Virus record (IMG/VR): IMGVR_UViG_3300042691_013609
Coordinates: 1 to 64,000 of that record
DNA from: a virus
Strand: one strand, 5' to 3'
Length of the DNA: 64,000 nucleotides
Shown: positions 55,070-62,590 of the stretch, one piece after another
Position numbering within the stretch: the stretch's first letter is position 1
Layout of the letters: each line of letters begins with the position of its first letter
Translations under genes and position numbers: made by a program
Notes under the pieces: generated by a model
Told to the model about the DNA's origin: nothing
Seen by the model: the letters and a program-made list of their open reading frames with translations, nothing else
Databases searched by the model: none

Positions 55070-55371
55070 GAGTTTTTGAGAATATTTTTTATCTCATCAT
55101 TTGTAGTCCATATCATACTATACGATGGCGCTCCTTTTAATGTAGGTATTTCTCTTACCTCCCCGGAATACTTAGATCTTGGTAACAAATCGAGCGATGC
55201 TTCCATATATTTCATAATGCAATTACTATTAAGTATTGATTTTTTATTTAAAGAGATTGATTCTTTTAATCTCGCCCTGTAGGCGGGGCGGGAGACAATT
55301 GTCTTCACCACCCCTACCTCAAGGGAATCAATAACCAAATCAACTAACCTATGCAAATCACTTTCTATCAT
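55066..55371 (-). CDS. hypothetical protein, 101 aa
   Basis: Helical N-terminus (MIESDLHRLVDLVIDSLEVG), then basic and strand-rich sequence with an MIWTTNDEIKNILKNS end. Function unknown. Two bases separate it from the upstream membrane protein gene. Confidence 0.5.
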   Translation of the reverse strand: MIESDLHRLVDLVIDSLEVGVVKTIVSRPAYRARLKESISLNKKSILNSNCIMKYMEASLDLLPRSKYSGEVREIPTLKGAPSYSMIWTTNDEIKNILKNS

Positions 55372-55373
55372 TA

Positions 55374-56012
55374 TTATTTATTTACATCAACTACTTGAGA
55401 TACTTTTCTTTTTCTTCCTCTCTTCTTTAAGACTTTTGCCGGCAACTCTGATTTCTCCTGCTGAGGCTTGTAATCACTATGCTTCTTCGCTAATTCAAGT
55501 GCCGTGTAATACACAGATAAAGGGAAGATAGTTGTGATAAGTGCATAGAAAAAGAATCTAAAAGATAAGTCGTGTTGTATATAAGACATACCTATATTGA
55601 TGAATATAGCAAACCATAGATACATAACTGCCAACTTATGGTTGCCTCTGATGGAGAATATAACAATGTACAACTCAACACAGATTGCAAGTAACGCACT
55701 ATGTAACCATGCCCAAAACCCATCGCCAATGAATGTTAGGTTGGCTATTACCATTGCGGTATGCACTGCCTGTAATAAAGAAGTCGCAGTAAGTATCGTG
55801 ATGATCATATTGCGTGACTTAAAAAACTTTTCTAAGTCTGTTTGATTGTTGCTTATTAGGCTCATCTTTTTTTGATTTTGTTTTAAAGTTAAAATAATAT
55901 TCTTTATATCATCCTTGTGAAACCAGTCGTTGTACTTGTCTTTCATTAAGGTCTTACTCCTATCTGATTCTCTATCGAGCCACAAAGATAATGCATCTAA
56001 ATCATTAGCCAT
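55374..56012 (-). CDS. multi-span membrane protein, 212 aa
   Basis: Helical soluble N-terminus (about 1-65), then about four hydrophobic spans between residues 70 and 175 (for example IITILTATSLLQAVHTAMVI, FWAWLHSALLAICVELYIVI, FFFYALITTIFPLSVYYTAL), and a basic C-terminus (KKRGRKRKVSQ). Possibly an inner-membrane protein that alters host physiology. A 16-base sequence near its start is identical to the promoter area at 59.07 kb, so a start at Met 22 cannot be excluded. Confidence 0.6.
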   Translation of the reverse strand: MANDLDALSLWLDRESDRSKTLMKDKYNDWFHKDDIKNIILTLKQNQKKMSLISNNQTDLEKFFKSRNMIITILTATSLLQAVHTAMVIANLTFIGDGFWAWLHSALLAICVELYIVIFSIRGNHKLAVMYLWFAIFINIGMSYIQHDLSFRFFFYALITTIFPLSVYYTALELAKKHSDYKPQQEKSELPAKVLKKRGRKRKVSQVVDVNK

Positions 56013-56018
56013 ATTAAA

Positions 56019-56174
56019 TTAAAAAACTTGTGAGTTTATTTTATTTAGTTGGTCTTTTGTAAATAGGTATTCGTTGCCTGGTTCTAAGTTTATATATGCT
56101 GAGGTCTTCACCTTGTCTACATATATCCTCCCGATAAGCAACCCTTCAAGTTGTTCTAATACTATCTCTTGCAT
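56019..56174 (-). CDS. small hypothetical protein, 51 aa
   Basis: From ATG 56174 to TAA 56019-56021, beginning MQEIVLEQLEGLLIGRIYVD and ending KINSQVF. It overlaps the end of the upstream gene by 29 bases and fills an otherwise empty stretch. Function unknown. Confidence 0.5.
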   Translation of the reverse strand: MQEIVLEQLEGLLIGRIYVDKVKTSAYINLEPGNEYLFTKDQLNKINSQVF

Positions 56175-56463
56175 AAAATAATTGTAATTGTTTGTTTAAA
56201 AAATTTCTAAGTCTCTGTTCTTCTTCCATGTCAGACTTTGTATAAAAGTATTCCCTCTTCCTTGATGCTGAATCTTTTAATACTATCTCTAACATATCTT
56301 TTAAGTTTGTTAACTTCCTTCCTTGGCTTGATGTAAGATACCATTTACCATCATCCTCGTAACATCTTATTGGCGGCTTCTTCATATTTGAATTATCGAA
56401 CAAGAAGTTTAATTTAGTAACTGCTTCTTTCTTTGACTCATATGGTTTCTTATCTTCTCTCAT
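56146..56463 (-). CDS. hypothetical protein, 105 aa
   Basis: Basic protein (EDKKPYESKKEAVTKLNFLF; RCYEDDGKWYLTSSQGRKLT) ending with a helix rich in Glu, Arg and Gln. Reminiscent of small DNA-binding phage proteins, but no motif is definite. Confidence 0.5.
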   Translation of the reverse strand: MREDKKPYESKKEAVTKLNFLFDNSNMKKPPIRCYEDDGKWYLTSSQGRKLTNLKDMLEIVLKDSASRKREYFYTKSDMEEEQRLRNFLNKQLQLFYARDSIRTT

Positions 56464-56480
56464 TTTAATTTAATTTTTAA

Positions 56481-56690
56481 TTAATCATAATTTCTAATTT
56501 TGTTTGGCTCAATTATTTTCCACGCATTCAATATCCTATCCACACGATTGACATTTAAAACTGCTCTGCCAGCGTGTTTTAAATACAAAGATACGACAGA
56601 TACATGGACACCCGAATACAAAGAAAGCAAACTAATCTCCTTGTGTTGTATAACTTTCCTTATTCTTTTTAGTTGTTCTACTTTATTCAT
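56481..56690 (-). CDS. small helix-turn-helix protein, 69 aa
   Basis: Helical protein with ISLLSLYSGVHVSVVSLYLK (about 19-38), which has the spacing of a helix-turn-helix, in a basic surrounding. A small regulator is plausible; the operator is unknown. It overlaps the upstream gene by 8 bases. Confidence 0.5.
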   Translation of the reverse strand: MNKVEQLKRIRKVIQHKEISLLSLYSGVHVSVVSLYLKHAGRAVLNVNRVDRILNAWKIIEPNKIRNYD

Positions 56691-57138
56691 TATAATCTTT
56701 TACAGATATAACAAAATTCTTTATAGTATCGTATGTTCCGACAGGCACTTGTGTTGAATGCTCGTCTATGATATACCCAAACTCATCTGATATAGTTACG
56801 TGTGACATATCACCAAGCCAAGAGTCTGATACTTTAGAATAGTTTACTTGGTAATTGCTATCATTATAACAAACAATCATATTGTATGAAGTTGTCTTTG
56901 TGCAAGACTCGATGAATGGTGCAGACACACCTGCCGAATTACCATCCCATTCCAAATACTCTATAACCCCTTTATCAAAGGCTTCGTCAATATCTTGATA
57001 GCCATTAACTAAACACCAAAACGTTGCATCTTCAGAGTACTTAAAGAAGTATTCTTCATCATTTAGTTTGGCATAGTAGCCAGAGTTCATACCTTCTCCG
57101 GTAGCGGAGCAAACCTTAGCATAATTGATTCTCATCAT
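56683..57138 (-). CDS. conserved phage-type protein, 151 aa
   Basis: Contains KVCSATGEGMNSGYYAKLND and a following YFFKYSED, a signature (CxxTGEGMNxGY) I recall in small proteins of Bacteroidetes phages. Acidic and beta-rich; no enzymatic motif. ATGA overlap with the upstream gene. Confidence 0.6.
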   Translation of the reverse strand: MMRINYAKVCSATGEGMNSGYYAKLNDEEYFFKYSEDATFWCLVNGYQDIDEAFDKGVIEYLEWDGNSAGVSAPFIESCTKTTSYNMIVCYNDSNYQVNYSKVSDSWLGDMSHVTISDEFGYIIDEHSTQVPVGTYDTIKNFVISVKDYNE

Positions 57139-57386
57139 TGTTGTATTATTTGGTCAGAAAAATAAATGTCAATACTAATACCATCATAGTTTGTATAGTT
57201 GCCTGCATCCACATACTCAGACAAATCTTCTTCTGAGATGTCCCCTTCTTCTTCACGTATTAAATCCATGAACATCTGTTCTGCATCTACAATTACATCA
57301 GATGATTTTTCCTCGTCAGTAATTATGTAGGAGTATGATTCACTAATCATACCCCTATCAGTTTTTAAAACGTTGATTATTCTCAT
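57135..57386 (-). CDS. hypothetical protein, 83 aa
   Basis: Acidic protein (ISEEDLSEYVDAGNYTNYDG ... IDIYFSDQIIQQ) of strand-helix-strand type. Unknown function. Overlaps the next gene by 4 bases and is 2 bases from the upstream one. Confidence 0.5.
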   Translation of the reverse strand: MRIINVLKTDRGMISESYSYIITDEEKSSDVIVDAEQMFMDLIREEEGDISEEDLSEYVDAGNYTNYDGISIDIYFSDQIIQQ

Positions 57387-57388
57387 AT

Positions 57389-57661
57389 CTATTTTAATTT
57401 ATCATCTAAGAAATCTTCCAATAAATCAAAGAACTCTCCGTCTTCTAAAGGAAGATCTCTTGTAGCGAGAAAATGTTCAAACTCAAATGTCAAGTCTTCG
57501 GCTAATTCGTAGAGACCACCTATACCTTGCATGGTATCAATCGTAATTATTTTATCAGAGGTCTCAGCGTTGCTCATAATATAAGACGCTATTTCAAAAT
57601 GTGTTTCTAATAAATTAGACAGACCTCTTGGTGTTTGAATGTGTTGTGTTATTTGCTGCAT
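57389..57661 (-). CDS. hypothetical protein, 90 aa
   Basis: Acidic helical protein (GGLYELAEDLTFEFEHFLAT, LLEDFLDDKLK). No motif recognised. Part of the close-packed early-type block. Confidence 0.5.
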   Translation of the reverse strand: MQQITQHIQTPRGLSNLLETHFEIASYIMSNAETSDKIITIDTMQGIGGLYELAEDLTFEFEHFLATRDLPLEDGEFFDLLEDFLDDKLK

Positions 57662-57675
57662 TGTATTTATTTTAA

Positions 57676-57885
57676 TTAATAAGATACTATTATTTCATCT
57701 GAGTCTAAGTACATTTCATATGGAGCATTGGCGTATGCCTTATCAATCATATCTTGTATGTCTTTGTCAGCGTCTATGTAAGGTACAATATCATTGTCGT
57801 TAAGGTTATTAGGTACTTCTACGATAAGTTCTATCTCCTTAAAGAACTTTACTATACCTGTCAATTTGATTTGTCTTGTTTCCAT
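57676..57885 (-). CDS. hypothetical protein, 69 aa
   Basis: Small beta-alpha protein (RQIKLTGIVKFFKEIELIVE ... DSDEIIVSY) with an acidic second half. Resembles small phage-encoded inhibitors in size and charge, which is not evidence of function. Confidence 0.5.
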   Translation of the reverse strand: METRQIKLTGIVKFFKEIELIVEVPNNLNDNDIVPYIDADKDIQDMIDKAYANAPYEMYLDSDEIIVSY

Positions 57886-57891
57886 TTTAAT

Positions 57892-58167
57892 TTAATTTTC
57901 TTTTGTGTATAAAACATAAGATACAAATACCCCAGACAATGATAAGTCATTGTTTAAGTCATCCATAAAGTCAGATATCCTTTCGACTGATATATAATCC
58001 TCATTGATATCGCTAAACTCTCTTTGAATCATATCCTTAACATACCATTGACCAGACCCTTCGTAGTCGGGCGGTGATGTGAAGACACTATTCTCCAACT
58101 TTTCGCATACCTTACGTGCGTTATGGTAGAATACCCTTATTAATACTATAAATATTTCGTGTTTCAT
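57892..58167 (-). CDS. hypothetical protein, 91 aa
   Basis: I use the ATG at 58167 (MKHEIFIVLIRVFYHNARKV), which lies after the stop of the upstream gene. An upstream ATG would give a hydrophobic extension inside that gene. Acidic C-terminal half (DLNNDLSLSGVFVSYVLY). Unknown function. Confidence 0.5.
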   Translation of the reverse strand: MKHEIFIVLIRVFYHNARKVCEKLENSVFTSPPDYEGSGQWYVKDMIQREFSDINEDYISVERISDFMDDLNNDLSLSGVFVSYVLYTKEN

Positions 58168-58178
58168 TTTAATTTGTT

Positions 58179-58652
58179 TTACCAAGATGCTAAATAAGTA
58201 TAGCCAACCCATACATCATCGTCTTCGTCAATGTCATCAATCTCATTCTGCAATATATCTATTGTGAACTCTACATCTTTAATATAAAATTCATCAACCT
58301 CTTGACCGCCAAAAAAGAAACCAGCGACAGGTGGCATCAACTCCTCAGCACACGCATAGTTTGCGTCACGTATCGCGATAAGCATATCAAGTATGTTTGT
58401 CAAGTCTTCCTTTGTAAGTCGTACCTCTTGGCAATTGTCTACTTGATTTGCAAAGTTCTCAATTATATATCCGTGTAGTGCGTTGAACTTTCTCCAATAG
58501 GCTACCTCTTCTTTGATGTAGGCTACTCTTTCTGGTTTAATCTTTGTGGCATGACCACCTCTTTTTACATCAACATCAAATCTCTCTTCTTTAGAAGAGA
58601 ACGACCAATTCTTTACGTAAGTTTGTTTGTATAAATACATATCAAGTCCCAT
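58179..58652 (-). CDS. conserved phage protein, 157 aa
   Basis: Starts MGLDMYLYKQTYVKNW and contains AYWRKFNALHGYIIENFANQ. The combination MGLDMYL...YWRKxNxxHxW/Y is widespread in phages and Bacteroidetes as a protein of unknown function. Soluble and acidic towards the end. Confidence 0.7.
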   Translation of the reverse strand: MGLDMYLYKQTYVKNWSFSSKEERFDVDVKRGGHATKIKPERVAYIKEEVAYWRKFNALHGYIIENFANQVDNCQEVRLTKEDLTNILDMLIAIRDANYACAEELMPPVAGFFFGGQEVDEFYIKDVEFTIDILQNEIDDIDEDDDVWVGYTYLASW

Positions 58653-58654
58653 AA

Positions 58655-58825
58655 TTATTTATTTAATAAGTTAATATAATTGTTTGCCTCCTCTTGAGAC
58701 CTAAACTGACCTATGCTTTCAACTATCTTCTCGTTGTAAACCTCGACCAACTCGTACCAAAAGTGATTGTACCTTGAATGAATAATTCTGTACTCTCCTT
58801 GTTTGTTTGTCTTTACTGCTTCCAT
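58655..58825 (-). CDS. small protein of the NKQGEYR paralog family, 56 aa
   Basis: The start is placed at ATG 58825 (MEAVKTNKQGEYRIIHSRYN), one base after the stop of the upstream gene. The related 29-residue frame at 59369-59458 begins in the same way, which supports this start. Contains KNY/F-type aromatic residues and an acidic tail. Function unknown. Confidence 0.55.
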   Translation of the reverse strand: MEAVKTNKQGEYRIIHSRYNHFWYELVEVYNEKIVESIGQFRSQEEANNYINLLNK

Positions 58826-58826
58826 A

Positions 58827-59024
58827 TCATACAAATAATTGTTCACAATATTCATCGAACTCTTGTTCGGTACAGCAGGACAGGTACTCTTTCTCTTCGG
58901 TTGCTTCAGAACTTGTATTCCAATTTGTTATCTCCAAATCAGTAAGCCTTATAACGGCTGTGTAGTTATTCCAAATCTCTTGGAAGAATTGAAACTTGTT
59001 TGTCTCTCTAATTAAGTGTGTCAT
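58827..59024 (-). CDS. hypothetical protein, 65 aa
   Basis: Acidic protein (TAVIRLTDLEITNWNTSSEA, then EEKEYLSCCTEQEFDEYCEQ) with three Cys near the C-terminus. First gene after the promoter at 59.07-59.10 kb. Function unknown. Confidence 0.5.
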   Translation of the reverse strand: MTHLIRETNKFQFFQEIWNNYTAVIRLTDLEITNWNTSSEATEEKEYLSCCTEQEFDEYCEQLFV

Positions 59025-59069
59025 AATAAATATTTAATCGTTAAAGAATTCGCTCTCATTTATGAGCCA

Positions 59070-59100
59070 CAAAGATAATATAACTAAAGCAATTAACAAA
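59070..59100 (-). promoter_or_regulatory. Bacteroidetes-type promoter
   Basis: TTTG (59100-59097) and TATCTTTG (59077-59070) separated by 19 bases, about 45 bases before ATG 59024. A CTCAT/ATGAG hairpin follows in the leader. The area shares 16 bases with 55977-55992. Confidence 0.75.
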
Positions 59101-59124
59101 ATAATCATTGGAATATTTTTAGTT

Positions 59125-59367
59125 TCAAGGAATAAGTAACTCATCAATGTGACCAACCACGTTACATTCTAAATCAAATACTGCATTCATAACAGATGAA
59201 TCTGTGTACCATCGCTTAACGAACCTAACTAAGTCACTATGGGATACCCTCTCTTGGGTAGTGAATGAAGCAAAGTCATCTGCTAACTTTTCATTGTCTC
59301 TATCTAAAAAGTGTTTCAATACATCGGATGAGAAGTAATAAGTCTCTGAAAATATTTTATGTGCCAT
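59125..59367 (-). CDS. hypothetical protein, 80 aa
   Basis: Helical protein (SETYYFSSDVLKHFLDRDNE; SHSDLVRFVKRWYTDSSVMN) of unknown function. It starts one base after the stop of the 29-residue frame upstream. Confidence 0.5.
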   Translation of the reverse strand: MAHKIFSETYYFSSDVLKHFLDRDNEKLADDFASFTTQERVSHSDLVRFVKRWYTDSSVMNAVFDLECNVVGHIDELLIP

Positions 59368-59368
59368 G

Positions 59369-59458
59369 TTAAATTATTTTATTAGTTAAAAAATATTGTG
59401 CGTTATTGTTTGAGTGTATAACTCTGTACTCGCCTTGCTTGTTTTTTTTCATATCCAT
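59369..59458 (-). pseudogene. truncated paralog of the NKQGEYR protein, 29 aa
   Basis: ATG 59458 to TAA 59369. MDMKKNKQGEYRVIHSNNNA matches the beginning of the 56-residue gene at 58655-58825 (TNKQGEYRIIHSRYN) and then diverges and stops. Probably a duplicated and shortened copy; it may still be translated. Confidence 0.5.
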
Positions 59459-59463
59459 TGTAT

Positions 59464-59904
59464 TTAACTAAACATATACTCACCGAAAAGAATGTACTGC
59501 AACAGAACGTCGCAGTCCTCAGCATCAGACTCTTCATGATACACCCTATCGAATGCTAATTGGAATGCATCGCTTGGTTCTTCTTCTAAGAATTTCCACA
59601 AGGCTTTCTCTACTACATCTAAGGTAAGGGGGGTTATTTGCACATCGAAACCTTCTTTGAGTACAAACTTTATATCGCCACCTGCAATAATCATCTCAGC
59701 ATATATACACTCAAGCGTTTGGTCTAATTTTTGTTTCGCCAATCGAGACCTTGCTTCTCTATACTTCTCCTTGTCCCAATCAATATAGAATCCATACGCA
59801 CTAAAGTAATAGATGCCATCTGAAAGAATGGTGGAAATAAAATCTCTATAAGAGATCGTAACTTCCTTACAGATACGGAACGTTCCGTTGTGTGTGTTTG
59901 TCAT
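59464..59904 (-). CDS. hypothetical protein, paralog of the next upstream gene, 146 aa
   Basis: Shares with 59925-60335 the N-terminal IxxLSDGIYYFSAYGFxI pattern, a middle helix with AEMIIAGGDI, and a C-terminal EESDAEDCDVLLQYILFGEY. Acidic. No known family. Begins MTNT like its paralog. Confidence 0.6.
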   Translation of the reverse strand: MTNTHNGTFRICKEVTISYRDFISTILSDGIYYFSAYGFYIDWDKEKYREARSRLAKQKLDQTLECIYAEMIIAGGDIKFVLKEGFDVQITPLTLDVVEKALWKFLEEEPSDAFQLAFDRVYHEESDAEDCDVLLQYILFGEYMFS

Positions 59905-59924
59905 TGTGTTTGTTTTTAATTAGG

Positions 59925-60335
59925 TTAACCAAATATAATATCTCCATAAAGAATACATTGCAGTATTACATCACACGTCTCAGCATCGTCCTCCTCTGCT
60001 AAGAGAGTGTCTACTGCATTGGTAAAAGTGGGGTTGACCCCATACAAGTTCTTTAAACCATCTTCAACAGATTGTAGCGTTAGGTCTGCGTTCATCTCAC
60101 CATCACCCTCTATGTCATCAAAATGTAACGTATAACCATCAATAATCATTTGAGTTAATACATCCTCCCATGCTGGGTCTGAAAGTGTAGAACTTTCTTT
60201 TGTAAGTTCATAACCCTTTCGGCTATAGTTTAACTGAATGCCGTATCCGGAAAAGTAATACATACCATTACATAGTAAGTTGCAGATAAATTCTCTGATG
60301 TGAGGGGTCTTATCTATTTGAAGTGTGTTTGTCAT
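59925..60335 (-). CDS. hypothetical protein, paralog of the next downstream gene, 136 aa
   Basis: ICNLLCNGMYYFSGYGIQLN near residue 18, LTQMIIDGYTLHFDDIEGDG in the middle and EEDDAETCDVILQCILYGDI at the end align with the 146-residue gene that follows. Tandem duplication followed by divergence. Function unknown; possibly a host-takeover protein. Confidence 0.6.
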   Translation of the reverse strand: MTNTLQIDKTPHIREFICNLLCNGMYYFSGYGIQLNYSRKGYELTKESSTLSDPAWEDVLTQMIIDGYTLHFDDIEGDGEMNADLTLQSVEDGLKNLYGVNPTFTNAVDTLLAEEDDAETCDVILQCILYGDIIFG

Positions 60336-60361
60336 TGTGTTTTATTTATTTGATTAATTAA

Positions 60362-60922
60362 TTACTTAATGAATTCTCTATAAAATTTCGTAAACCTCTG
60401 CACGAATCTATCGTTAGCAAACAAATCAGATAACGTTGGTGCAACGATATTGCAATAATTTCTTTCCTCCTGCACTACTCTGTAAGTTCCGTCTAATACG
60501 ACGTATGTCTCCCCATTATCAGCAGTGTACCTTTTGCCGTGAGCATAGTACTTTATTACTAAAAATGAAGTGTCAGACTTGCCCTTTATTATTATTTTTC
60601 CAAGAATGTTGTCTCTTTCGTAATCCGGAAGACCTTTCCATTCGTCATCTAACCATATGCTTAATTCGATTTGCATTGTTGGCGGCATATCTTGCTTGAG
60701 CAAATTGAAATCTGTTTCAAGTAACTCTACCAATGGTTTAACCATTGACTTATTTATTATCCTTGCCTCCTCTATCTGCGCTTTAGAACGCTGATTGTCG
60801 GCATCTAAAACTGAGATATCGAAAAAGTTGAAAGACTTGTTTGCAAAGTTTCTTTGCTCGTTGAAAGACAAGAACTCTTGTGTAATTGAGTTAATAATTT
60901 CTTGTTGATTCTGTGTTAACAT
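60362..60922 (-). CDS. hypothetical protein, 186 aa
   Basis: Helical N-terminus (MLTQNQQEIINSITQEFLSF), beta-rich centre (YYAHGKRYTADNGETYVVLD) and an aromatic C-terminus (FVQRFTKFYREFIK). Unknown family. Confidence 0.55.
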   Translation of the reverse strand: MLTQNQQEIINSITQEFLSFNEQRNFANKSFNFFDISVLDADNQRSKAQIEEARIINKSMVKPLVELLETDFNLLKQDMPPTMQIELSIWLDDEWKGLPDYERDNILGKIIIKGKSDTSFLVIKYYAHGKRYTADNGETYVVLDGTYRVVQEERNYCNIVAPTLSDLFANDRFVQRFTKFYREFIK

Positions 60923-60933
60923 TTTAATTATAT

Positions 60934-61035
60934 TTAATTGTTTAATAAAATTAATTTTAAGGTACTTGCGGTGCGTTCTGTTGGACTTTCTCCTATCAAG
61001 TGGTACTTGGTATCATATAATAAAAGAAAGTCCAT
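60934..61035 (-). CDS. possible 33-aa protein
   Basis: MDFLLLYDTKYHLIGESPTE from ATG 61035 to TAA 60934. It fills the 123-base gap between neighbours without overlap. The longer in-frame extension would lie inside the upstream gene and is unlikely. Low support. Confidence 0.35.
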   Translation of the reverse strand: MDFLLLYDTKYHLIGESPTERTASTLKLILLNN

Positions 61036-61045
61036 TAGAATCGAT

Positions 61046-61261
61046 TTAAAAAGCCATCTCTCTTTTTGCTTTTTTATCTGCAAGATAAAGTTCTTTATGT
61101 GCTTTAGACCAATAGGCGTGACCCTCAATGGTATCACCCCATATGAAAGCCTCTTCCAATGTCTTCTGATAAATAGATAACTCAGTTAATCCTGGGCGTT
61201 GTTCCAAAGCGTTGGCTATTGCTCTGTGTCTGAGTACGAGTGGGAGTTTTGCAATTGTCAT
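61046..61261 (-). CDS. hypothetical phage protein, 71 aa
   Basis: LRHRAIANALEQRPG at about residue 10 and LEEAFIWGDTIEGHAYWSKA at about 35-54. The pattern A-F-x-W-x-x-T-x-E-G-x-x-Y/F-W occurs in small phage proteins of unknown function. A palindromic leader lies 17 bases upstream of the start. Confidence 0.6.
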   Translation of the reverse strand: MTIAKLPLVLRHRAIANALEQRPGLTELSIYQKTLEEAFIWGDTIEGHAYWSKAHKELYLADKKAKREMAF

Positions 61262-61277
61262 TTTGAAAAAGATTGTA

Positions 61278-61313
61278 GCAGTTACCTCCGAGGTAACTGC
61301 CGTGTTATAAAAT
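61278..61313 (-). promoter_or_regulatory. palindromic leader element, copy 1
   Basis: 61278-61300 is a perfect palindrome with 11-base arms (GCAGTTACCTC / GAGGTAACTGC) around one C. It is flanked by a conserved TTATAAAAT at 61305-61313 and lies 17 bases before ATG 61261. The same element stands before the gene at 62940. Operator, leader hairpin or intergenic terminator are all possible. Confidence 0.75.
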
Positions 61314-62197
61314 TAGTTTAGTTGTGCAAGTGCTGCGCTGAATGTGTTCTGTACCAATGTATTCACTGAAGAGTAAAGAAGTTTCTCCTCATTCTTATTC
61401 GACTTGTCATGTGTAGCGTACCTTGTGAACCCATTCACAACAGAGAACAAGTTGTCGCCGGTATTACTCATCTCGATAGCCACACTTCTGTTGATTGCAT
61501 CAAGCATTGTCCGTGACTGCGCACTCATGGTCTTGTAATCCTTTGCTGAAAGACCTGTTACTTTCTTAATGAAAGAATCAAGTTCATTACTATCGATCCT
61601 CAATGATGCCATGCGCCCGAAGTCTATAAGGAACTCATTGTTCTTTTCTATGGTGTTGGCAATGTACCCACACAGATTATAAATCTTCATGTGGTTATTA
61701 GTGGTGTTCTTGAATGACATAACTTGTGAGTGGGGCGAAGATGCACCATTACTGCACCAAAGTCTGTACATATACTCTGTAATGGATGTCTTGGTAAGTC
61801 CGTCAAATCCAGTTCTGAATTCAAGTCTACGCTTTATCACATCTCCAACCATAGGTGAACCTTTTATCTCGGTAGTTGGTAGTGCCAATGTGAATGCCAC
61901 CTTCTTGCCACCATGGTATTCTTTAAAGTCCAAAGTTGAAAGATCGATATTCACATCACAACTCATAACAGACTGCACAATACTCTCAAGCATTATCTCA
62001 AGATTCATTGGTGAATATCTGCTGCCGACTACGCCAAGAGCAGCACCGCCTGAGTTCTTATACACACCGAATGCATCAGGGCTATCGAACATCTCGTTGC
62101 CAGTGTGTAGTTGGATAAGTTTAGGTTCAAACAACTTCTCTCTTACTGCTTCGATGTTGTCGAACTCTCTTTCGATTTGATTTAAAATGTTACTCAT
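61313..62197 (-). CDS. DUF932-like protein, 294 aa
   Basis: The arrangement LIQLHTGNEMFDSPDAFGVY ... ALGVVGSRYSPMNLE, then FDGLTKTSITEYMYRLWCSN, fits the DUF932 group of phage and plasmid proteins, from memory. The role in that group is unknown. The ATG overlaps the TGA of a 22-residue microprotein upstream. Confidence 0.6.
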   Translation of the reverse strand: MSNILNQIEREFDNIEAVREKLFEPKLIQLHTGNEMFDSPDAFGVYKNSGGAALGVVGSRYSPMNLEIMLESIVQSVMSCDVNIDLSTLDFKEYHGGKKVAFTLALPTTEIKGSPMVGDVIKRRLEFRTGFDGLTKTSITEYMYRLWCSNGASSPHSQVMSFKNTTNNHMKIYNLCGYIANTIEKNNEFLIDFGRMASLRIDSNELDSFIKKVTGLSAKDYKTMSAQSRTMLDAINRSVAIEMSNTGDNLFSVVNGFTRYATHDKSNKNEEKLLYSSVNTLVQNTFSAALAQLN

Positions 62198-62262
62198 TTG
62201 TTTGATGTTTTAGATTTAAGAATAATTGCTACAATAATTAAGATTAAAAGATAGATGTTCAT
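62194..62262 (-). CDS. 22-aa membrane microprotein
   Basis: MNIYLLILIIVAIILKSKTS then NK. A single hydrophobic span with a basic tail. Its ATG overlaps the TGA of the upstream gene and its TGA overlaps the ATG of the DUF932-like gene, i.e. ATGA at both ends. This double coupling is good evidence of translation in spite of the length. Confidence 0.55.
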   Translation of the reverse strand: MNIYLLILIIVAIILKSKTSNK

Positions 62263-62519
62263 GGCGTGTCTTGTATTACGATTGCGTTTGATTTAATCAT
62301 GCCCCACACTTTAGATACTGCTGAGTTCCAATTGGTTCTCAGTTTAGATGCAAGTTCTCTTACCTTGCCGAGATAGTTACGAAACCAAATGATTACCTTC
62401 CACGCCCAAAGCAGATGGAAGATAGACACCATGTCGTTTCCAAACTTATCCTTCTTTCCGTACAATGATATGGTTTCCTTTGCGTAATGCACATCCACCA
62501 TGCTATAAAAGTTTTTCAT
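62259..62519 (-). CDS. hypothetical protein, 86 aa
   Basis: Basic and aromatic with a central hydrophobic helix (VSIFHLLWAWKVIIWFRNYL) that could lie along or span the membrane, then an amphipathic helix. It follows repeat copy B by 35 bases. Function unknown. Confidence 0.5.
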   Translation of the reverse strand: MKNFYSMVDVHYAKETISLYGKKDKFGNDMVSIFHLLWAWKVIIWFRNYLGKVRELASKLRTNWNSAVSKVWGMIKSNAIVIQDTP

Positions 62520-62553
62520 GCTAATTGATTTTTAAATTATTGATTATCAGTTC

Positions 62554-62586
62554 ATTCTAAAATTGAGCAGTATAAATAAACTCAGG
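62554..62586 (-). repeat. 33-bp dispersed repeat, copy B
   Basis: Reverse complement of 8537-8569 over 33 bases, with weaker identity in the flanks. It starts 4 bases after the TAA of a 31-residue microprotein and stands 35 bases before ATG 62519. Relative to transcription, the element points the same way at both sites. Confidence 0.85.
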
Positions 62587-62590
62587 GTGT

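Noticed and set aside
60934-61137. 67-residue leftward frame
   Set aside because: Its first half lies inside the 61046-61261 gene in another frame; only the last 33 residues might be a separate gene.
61689-62180. 163-residue rightward frame opposite the DUF932-like gene
   Set aside because: The leftward protein has recognisable motifs and coupled neighbours; the antisense frame has none.
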